From Campylobacter sp. LR291e (GTDB lineage: Bacteria; Campylobacterota; Campylobacteria; Campylobacterales; Campylobacteraceae), in NCBI RefSeq assembly GCF_008633915.1, contig NZ_VJNV01000005.1, forward strand, positions 1 through 52,115: 52,115 nucleotides of DNA, given 5' to 3'. The translations under genes were made by a program, and so were the position numbers. The notes under the pieces were generated by a model, which was given only the letters and a program-made list of their open reading frames with translations, was not told where the DNA came from and searched no databases. Shown piece by piece: positions 48,099-52,115 of this stretch. Positions within the stretch are counted from its first letter, which is position 1; every line of letters starts with the position of its first letter.

Positions 48099-48607
48099 TT
48101 AGGCGTTACAAGCATGTTAACATAACGTCCTTCACAGCTTGGTTCTTTGTCGCAATTTGCTTTATTTTCTATCATTTGCCAAATTTTTTGAAGTAAAGAA
48201 ATACCAGCTTCTGGCGTTGTAACCTCGCGTCCTTTTAAAAAGACACGAAAACGTACATGTTTTCCTTGTTCTAAAAATTCTAAAGCGTGTTTTACTTTAT
48301 AATTAATGTCATTTTGAGCAATTTTAATAGAGAGTTTTATCTCTTTAATATCGATAACCTTTTGTTTTTTCTTGGCTTCTTTTTGCTTTTTTTCTTGTTG
48401 ATAACGAAATTTTCCAAAGTCCATTATTTTGCAAACTGGGGGCTTGGCATCAGGTGCTATCATTACCAAATCAAGTCCTAAGCTATTAGCAATCTTTAAA
48501 CCCTCGTCGCTACTGATAATGCCATAAACCTTGCCATCATCACCTATGCAACGAATTTCATCTGCTCTAATTTCTTCATTGAGCAATGCTTCTTTTTCTT
48601 TACTCAA
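48092..48607 (-). CDS. infC: Translation initiation factor IF-3
   Basis: IF3 binds the 30S subunit and checks the start codon. It has 171 residues. [22 protein letters not shown] opens the N domain, [17 protein letters not shown] ends it, and a Lys-rich linker joins the C domain ([40 protein letters not shown]). The start is TTG at 48607, overlapping the thrS stop by 4 bp; no ATG fits. Rare start codons on infC are known in other bacteria to allow autoregulation. Confidence 0.95.
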   Translation of the reverse strand: MSKEKEALLNEEIRADEIRCIGDDGKVYGIISSDEGLKIANSLGLDLVMIAPDAKPPVCKIMDFGKFRYQQEKKQKEAKKKQKVIDIKEIKLSIKIAQNDINYKVKHALEFLEQGKHVRFRVFLKGREVTTPEAGISLLQKIWQMIENKANCDKEPSCEGRYVNMLVTPKK

Positions 48608-50412
48608 AAATGTACCTCACTAATTTTCTCCTTAATAAAATCAATAAATTTATCCAAAGTTAAATTCCTTTGAATTTTAGCCCTTCTATCGCGTAGGGCG
48701 ACACTTTTATTTGTTAACTCCTCATCTCCTATTACTAAAATCATTGGCAATTTTTGTTTTTCTGCACTACGAATTTTTTTAGCTAAAGTTTCGTTTTTAT
48801 CATAAATTTCACTATCTACATTAAGTTCTAAAAGCATTCTTTTTATACTTTTTGCATATTCTAAATGTTTGTCATTAACTATAACTATACCAACGCCAAC
48901 AGGGGCTATGAAAAATGGAAATTCCCCTCCACAATGTTCTGTTAAAATTCCTATAAATCTTTCAAAACTTCCTAAGATTGCACGGTGAAGCATTACGGGC
49001 TGTTTTTTTTCATTATTTGAATCTGTATATTCCAAATTAAATCTTTGAGGTAGGTTAAAATCTACTTGAATGGTCCCACACTGCCATTTTCTTTTAAGTG
49101 CATCGGTAATTTTTATATCAATCTTTGGACCATAAAAAGCCCCACCACCTTCATCTATACCATATTTTAAGCCTTGTTCATTAAGAGCATCTTTTAAGGC
49201 CTTAGTAGCTTCTTCCCAAATTTCATCAGCCCCTATTGACTTTTGAGGCTTTGTTGAAATTTCTAGTTCATAATTAAAGTCAAAAAGTTCCATTAATTTA
49301 TCTACAAATTCTATAATCTCTAAAACTTGCGATTTTATCTGACTTGGCATACAAAAAATATGTGCATCATCTTGGGTAAATTCCCTAACTCTAAATAAGC
49401 CATGTAAAACTCCACTTTTTTCATGGCGATGCACTACGCCATATTCAAAGAATTTTAAAGGCAAATCCCTATAACTTCTTAATTCATTTTGATAAATTTT
49501 AATGTGCCCTACACAATTCATAGGCTTTATGCCATATTCTTGCTCATCAATTTGAGTAAAGTACATATTTTCCTTATAGTTTTCATAATGCCCACTAATC
49601 TGCCAAGCCTTAGCCTTTAAAAGCTCAGGTCCACGAACAGGCTCATAATCTCTTAATCTATGAATTTTATAAAGCATTTGTTCAAGTTTGCTTCTAAGTC
49701 TAGCACCCCTACTTAGCCATATAGGTAATCCCCCACCTATATCATCATCAAAGCTAAATAATTTTAACTCATTACCTAATTTTCTATGGTCTCTTTTTTT
49801 AGCCTCTTCTATAATGTGTAAGTATTCTTTTAAACTTTCTTTATCAGTAAAGGCCGTACCATAGATACGAGTAAGCATTTCTCTTTTTTCATCACCACCC
49901 AAATAAGCCCCTGCAATTCGAGTTAGTTTAAAAAATCGTAAAAATTTAGTATTTGGCAAGTGAGGACCACGGCATAAATCTTCAAATTCACCTTGCTTAT
50001 AAATGCTAACCATGCCATCAGGTATACGAAGCATTACTTCTTGTTTTAAATCATCATCCTTAAATTTAGCTATTGCGTCTTCTTTTGAAAGTTCGTATTT
50101 TTGTATATCTTGCTTTTTTTCAGCAAATTCTTTCATCTTTTTTTCAATCTTTATTAAGTCCTCATCATTTAAACTTTCATTTACTCTAAAATCATAATAA
50201 AAGCCATCTTCTATAACAGGACCTACAAAAAATTTAGCCTCGGGATATAAACTTTTAATAGCCTGTGCCATTAAATGAGCACAAGAATGCCTTAAAAGTT
50301 CTAAACTTTTTTGAGAATTATCAAAATATATAGGCTTAAAAGTAGTATTATCTGCACTTTGAGTGTCTAAAATTTTGCCTTCATTTTCATAGCCAATTAT
50401 TTCTTTTTCCAT
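48604..50412 (-). CDS. thrS: Threonyl-tRNA synthetase
   Basis: This 602-residue protein is shorter than the E. coli enzyme (642) because the N-terminal TGS domain is largely absent. The editing domain begins at [18 protein letters not shown], and [15 protein letters not shown] lies just before the core. Class II motif 2 is in [14 protein letters not shown], and the zinc ligands include the cysteine in [12 protein letters not shown]. The C-terminal anticodon domain is complete ([11 protein letters not shown]). infC overlaps the stop. The truncated N terminus is usual in this bacterial group. Confidence 0.96.
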   Translation of the reverse strand: MEKEIIGYENEGKILDTQSADNTTFKPIYFDNSQKSLELLRHSCAHLMAQAIKSLYPEAKFFVGPVIEDGFYYDFRVNESLNDEDLIKIEKKMKEFAEKKQDIQKYELSKEDAIAKFKDDDLKQEVMLRIPDGMVSIYKQGEFEDLCRGPHLPNTKFLRFFKLTRIAGAYLGGDEKREMLTRIYGTAFTDKESLKEYLHIIEEAKKRDHRKLGNELKLFSFDDDIGGGLPIWLSRGARLRSKLEQMLYKIHRLRDYEPVRGPELLKAKAWQISGHYENYKENMYFTQIDEQEYGIKPMNCVGHIKIYQNELRSYRDLPLKFFEYGVVHRHEKSGVLHGLFRVREFTQDDAHIFCMPSQIKSQVLEIIEFVDKLMELFDFNYELEISTKPQKSIGADEIWEEATKALKDALNEQGLKYGIDEGGGAFYGPKIDIKITDALKRKWQCGTIQVDFNLPQRFNLEYTDSNNEKKQPVMLHRAILGSFERFIGILTEHCGGEFPFFIAPVGVGIVIVNDKHLEYAKSIKRMLLELNVDSEIYDKNETLAKKIRSAEKQKLPMILVIGDEELTNKSVALRDRRAKIQRNLTLDKFIDFIKEKISEVHF

Positions 50413-50508
50413 ATTTAACCTTAATATTTATTATATTTATTGAATTTTTCAAAGCTTAATTTTAACTTTAAAAGGCTTAATTGTTTTTTAAATTGATTTT
50501 TTTTAAAA

Positions 50509-51312
50509 TTAAAATTCACTCCATGCATTTAAAACGCCTTTAGAATATAAAACTAAAAACACTCCTCCAAGTATAATCCTATAAACACCAAAGGGGATAA
50601 AATCAAATTTACTTATGAATTTTAAAAAGAATTTAATCACAAAAATAGCCACAAAAAAAGATACCACAAAGCCTATTAAAAGTGGTAAAAAAGCGTTATT
50701 GTTTGAGAGCATGGAGGGTTCTTGATAAATGCTATAAGCAGTGGCAACTATCATAGTTGGAATGGCTAATAAAAAAGAAAATTCAGCCGCTACCTTTCTA
50801 TTAAGTCCAAGTAAAAGCCCTCCTATGATACTTGCCCCACTTCTTGAAGTACCAGGAATCATGGCAAGGGATTGTATAATGCCTATAAGTAAGGCTTGTT
50901 TATAGCTTATTTCATCTAGTGAATTTACTTGATAGCTTTTATTTTTATGCAAATATTCTATTATTATAAAAATAAGGCCTCCAAGTATTAACATAATGGC
51001 TACTATATAGCCATTAAAAAGATTGTTTAAATAATCTGATACAAAAAAGCCTATACAGCCAGTTGCAAAAAAACCAAGTCCTAGTTTAAACCATAGCAAA
51101 AAGCCTTGTATAAGTTTTTGCCAAAAGACAACTATTACTGCAAGTATTGAACCAAGTTGGATAATAATTAAAAAGTACTTCCAAAAATCATTTCTTTCAA
51201 TGCCTAAAATTTGAGCACTTAAAATCATATGCCCGGTTGAAGAAACGGGCAAAAATTCAGTTAATCCTTCGATTATCCCAAGTATAAAAGCGTAAAAACT
51301 AATACTATCCAC
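50509..51312 (-). CDS. uppP: Undecaprenyl-diphosphatase
   Basis: UppP (BacA) recycles the undecaprenyl carrier for peptidoglycan and glycan synthesis. It is a 267-residue membrane protein with about seven or eight helices. The two active-site motifs are [17 protein letters not shown] (about residues 15-31) and [17 protein letters not shown] (about residues 153-169). It lies 8 bp downstream of the mdaB-like gene. Confidence 0.96.
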   Translation of the reverse strand: MDSISFYAFILGIIEGLTEFLPVSSTGHMILSAQILGIERNDFWKYFLIIIQLGSILAVIVVFWQKLIQGFLLWFKLGLGFFATGCIGFFVSDYLNNLFNGYIVAIMLILGGLIFIIIEYLHKNKSYQVNSLDEISYKQALLIGIIQSLAMIPGTSRSGASIIGGLLLGLNRKVAAEFSFLLAIPTMIVATAYSIYQEPSMLSNNNAFLPLLIGFVVSFFVAIFVIKFFLKFISKFDFIPFGVYRIILGGVFLVLYSKGVLNAWSEF

Positions 51313-51320
51313 AAAAAAAC

Positions 51321-51905
51321 CTAGTCTAAAACTTTAGCCAAATGTGCTTTATAATTAGACATAAAGGTGCGAATTTGTGGATTTTTAACTACATCATTAC
51401 ACATAAAAATAGGTAAAAAAGTCATCCCACAAAACTCATGCAATTTTCTTAAATGAAAATAAACCATATCTACGCCCTTTGCTTCAAAAAAATCATTTTC
51501 TTCTACAAAGGCTGAGTATGGGGCATTCCAAGTTACACTAAGCATTACTTTTTTATCATTTGCAAGCCCACCTTTGCCGTAGTTTTTATTAGGATTTGTA
51601 TTGCTTCTTCCATCATTTTTATATAAAACCCCAGCTCCGCCAAGTGAAAAAACTTTATCTATGTATTTTTTAACTATCCACGGCTCACCCATCCACCAAG
51701 CAGGCATTTGATAAATTATAAGCGAAGACTTAGAAATTTTTTGTATCTCTTCATCTATATTATAACCCCTTTCTATAAAGGTTTCAAGCACTCCATAACC
51801 CCTTTTTAAAAGTTCTTCTTTTGCTATTTCTTGTAAAGTGTGATTAAGTCTTGTAGAATCATTACAAAATTTTTTAGAACCATTGATTAATAAGGCTGTT
51901 TGCAT
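51321..51905 (-). CDS. mdaB: NAD(P)H quinone reductase, MdaB family
   Basis: This is a 194-residue flavodoxin-fold protein. It starts [20 protein letters not shown], an FMN/FAD-binding loop, and has [22 protein letters not shown] and [13 protein letters not shown] in the active-site region, as in MdaB of Helicobacter pylori. MdaB reduces quinones by two electrons and protects against oxidative stress. The ATG follows AAAGGAGG. Confidence 0.88.
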   Translation of the reverse strand: MQTALLINGSKKFCNDSTRLNHTLQEIAKEELLKRGYGVLETFIERGYNIDEEIQKISKSSLIIYQMPAWWMGEPWIVKKYIDKVFSLGGAGVLYKNDGRSNTNPNKNYGKGGLANDKKVMLSVTWNAPYSAFVEENDFFEAKGVDMVYFHLRKLHEFCGMTFLPIFMCNDVVKNPQIRTFMSNYKAHLAKVLD

Positions 51906-51998
51906 TTAATCCTCCTTTGAATTTTTGTAATTATAAATCATTATGATAAATTTTTAAGGCAAATTTTGAAAAATTATTCAAAATTTAGCCTTCAATTT

Positions 51999-52115
51999 TT
52001 AATACTTCTTGCTTTTTACATCACTTAATATATCATTAGAAATTTTACTAACATTATCAGAGATTATAGATGATTGATTAGCAATTTCAACATTATCCTT
52101 GGTATTTTGGTCAAT
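51999..52115 (-). CDS. C-terminal end of a chemoreceptor (partial)
   Basis: The minus strand reads from the window edge IDQNTKDNVEIANQSSIISD, then NVSKISNDILSDVKSKKY and stop. The spaced hydrophobic heptads and the KKY ending are those of the C-terminal helix of Campylobacter methyl-accepting chemotaxis proteins. The rest, including the ligand-binding domain, lies beyond the window, so the signal it senses is unknown. Confidence 0.8.
   Translation of the reverse strand: MDQNTKDNVEIANQSSIISDNVSKISNDILSDVKSKKY

Overview
The window is a gene-dense, very AT-rich stretch of an epsilonproteobacterial chromosome. It is almost certainly a Campylobacter of the jejuni/coli/lari/upsaliensis type. The evidence is Fur, GlyA, LysS, IF3, NrfA and Mqo sequences of clear Campylobacter character, ThyX instead of ThyA, and a CASDH-route spermidine decarboxylase (NspC). 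Several gene blocks also keep the order I remember from C. jejuni: ppk/nrfHA, ribH-nusB-pyrF, the mod-bio cluster, pyk-mqo-coaX, gatC-cvpA-fur-lysS-glyA-aroE and infC-thrS-uppP. Those blocks are joined differently here, so this is probably a different species. No tRNA, rRNA, CRISPR array, insertion sequence or long poly-G phase-variable tract was seen.

Layout. 0-5 kb: ppk (minus), divergent from the nitrite reductase pair nrfHA. 5.1-5.9 kb: a DUF1796 putative cysteine peptidase. 5.9-8.25 kb: a decayed minus-strand operon of three related genes of unknown function, each broken by frameshifts and/or a stop. 8.4-10.5 kb: ribH-nusB-pyrF-msrQ, without an msrP. 10.6-12.3 kb: small lipoprotein debris, a methyltransferase and thyX. 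12.35-14.7 kb: metY-metA behind a short leader ORF whose 3' end forms a terminator-like hairpin. 14.7-16.8 kb: dapB-purF. 16.9-20.4 kb: trxB, a small hydrolase, sodB and nspC. 20.5-22.3 kb: moaD-moaE-moeA. 22.3-26.2 kb: a restriction-modification cassette (two unlike adenine methyltransferases and an endonuclease) sitting between proB and a YrdC-domain gene and overlapping both. 26.3-29.0 kb: molybdate uptake (modA, a TOBE protein, modB, modC). 29.1-33.5 kb: biotin synthesis (bioC, bioG, bioF, bioA, bioD). 33.5-34.05 kb: gene debris. 34.06-39.5 kb: pyk, mqo, coaX and three envelope-related genes. 39.6-47.7 kb: a long plus-strand run from gatC through fur, lysS, glyA and aroE to a MerR regulator and a MORN-repeat lipoprotein. 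47.8-52.1 kb: a small lipoprotein, infC-thrS, uppP, mdaB and the tail of a chemoreceptor gene.

How the genes fit together. Molybdate uptake and MoaD/MoaE/MoeA supply molybdenum cofactor for respiratory enzymes. NrfHA and Mqo are parts of the same branched electron-transport chain. MetA carries a glutamate at the position associated with acetyl-CoA use, which suits MetY, an O-acetylhomoserine sulfhydrylase. BioC/BioG/BioF/BioA/BioD form a nearly complete route to dethiobiotin.

Most worth a second look: the metYA leader peptide/hairpin (a candidate translation-dependent attenuator), the triplicated decayed gene family at 5.9-8.25 kb, the two-methyltransferase restriction system, an orphan MsrQ, and a beta-propeller lipoprotein paired with a membrane-anchored partner (a BamB/YfgM-like arrangement).
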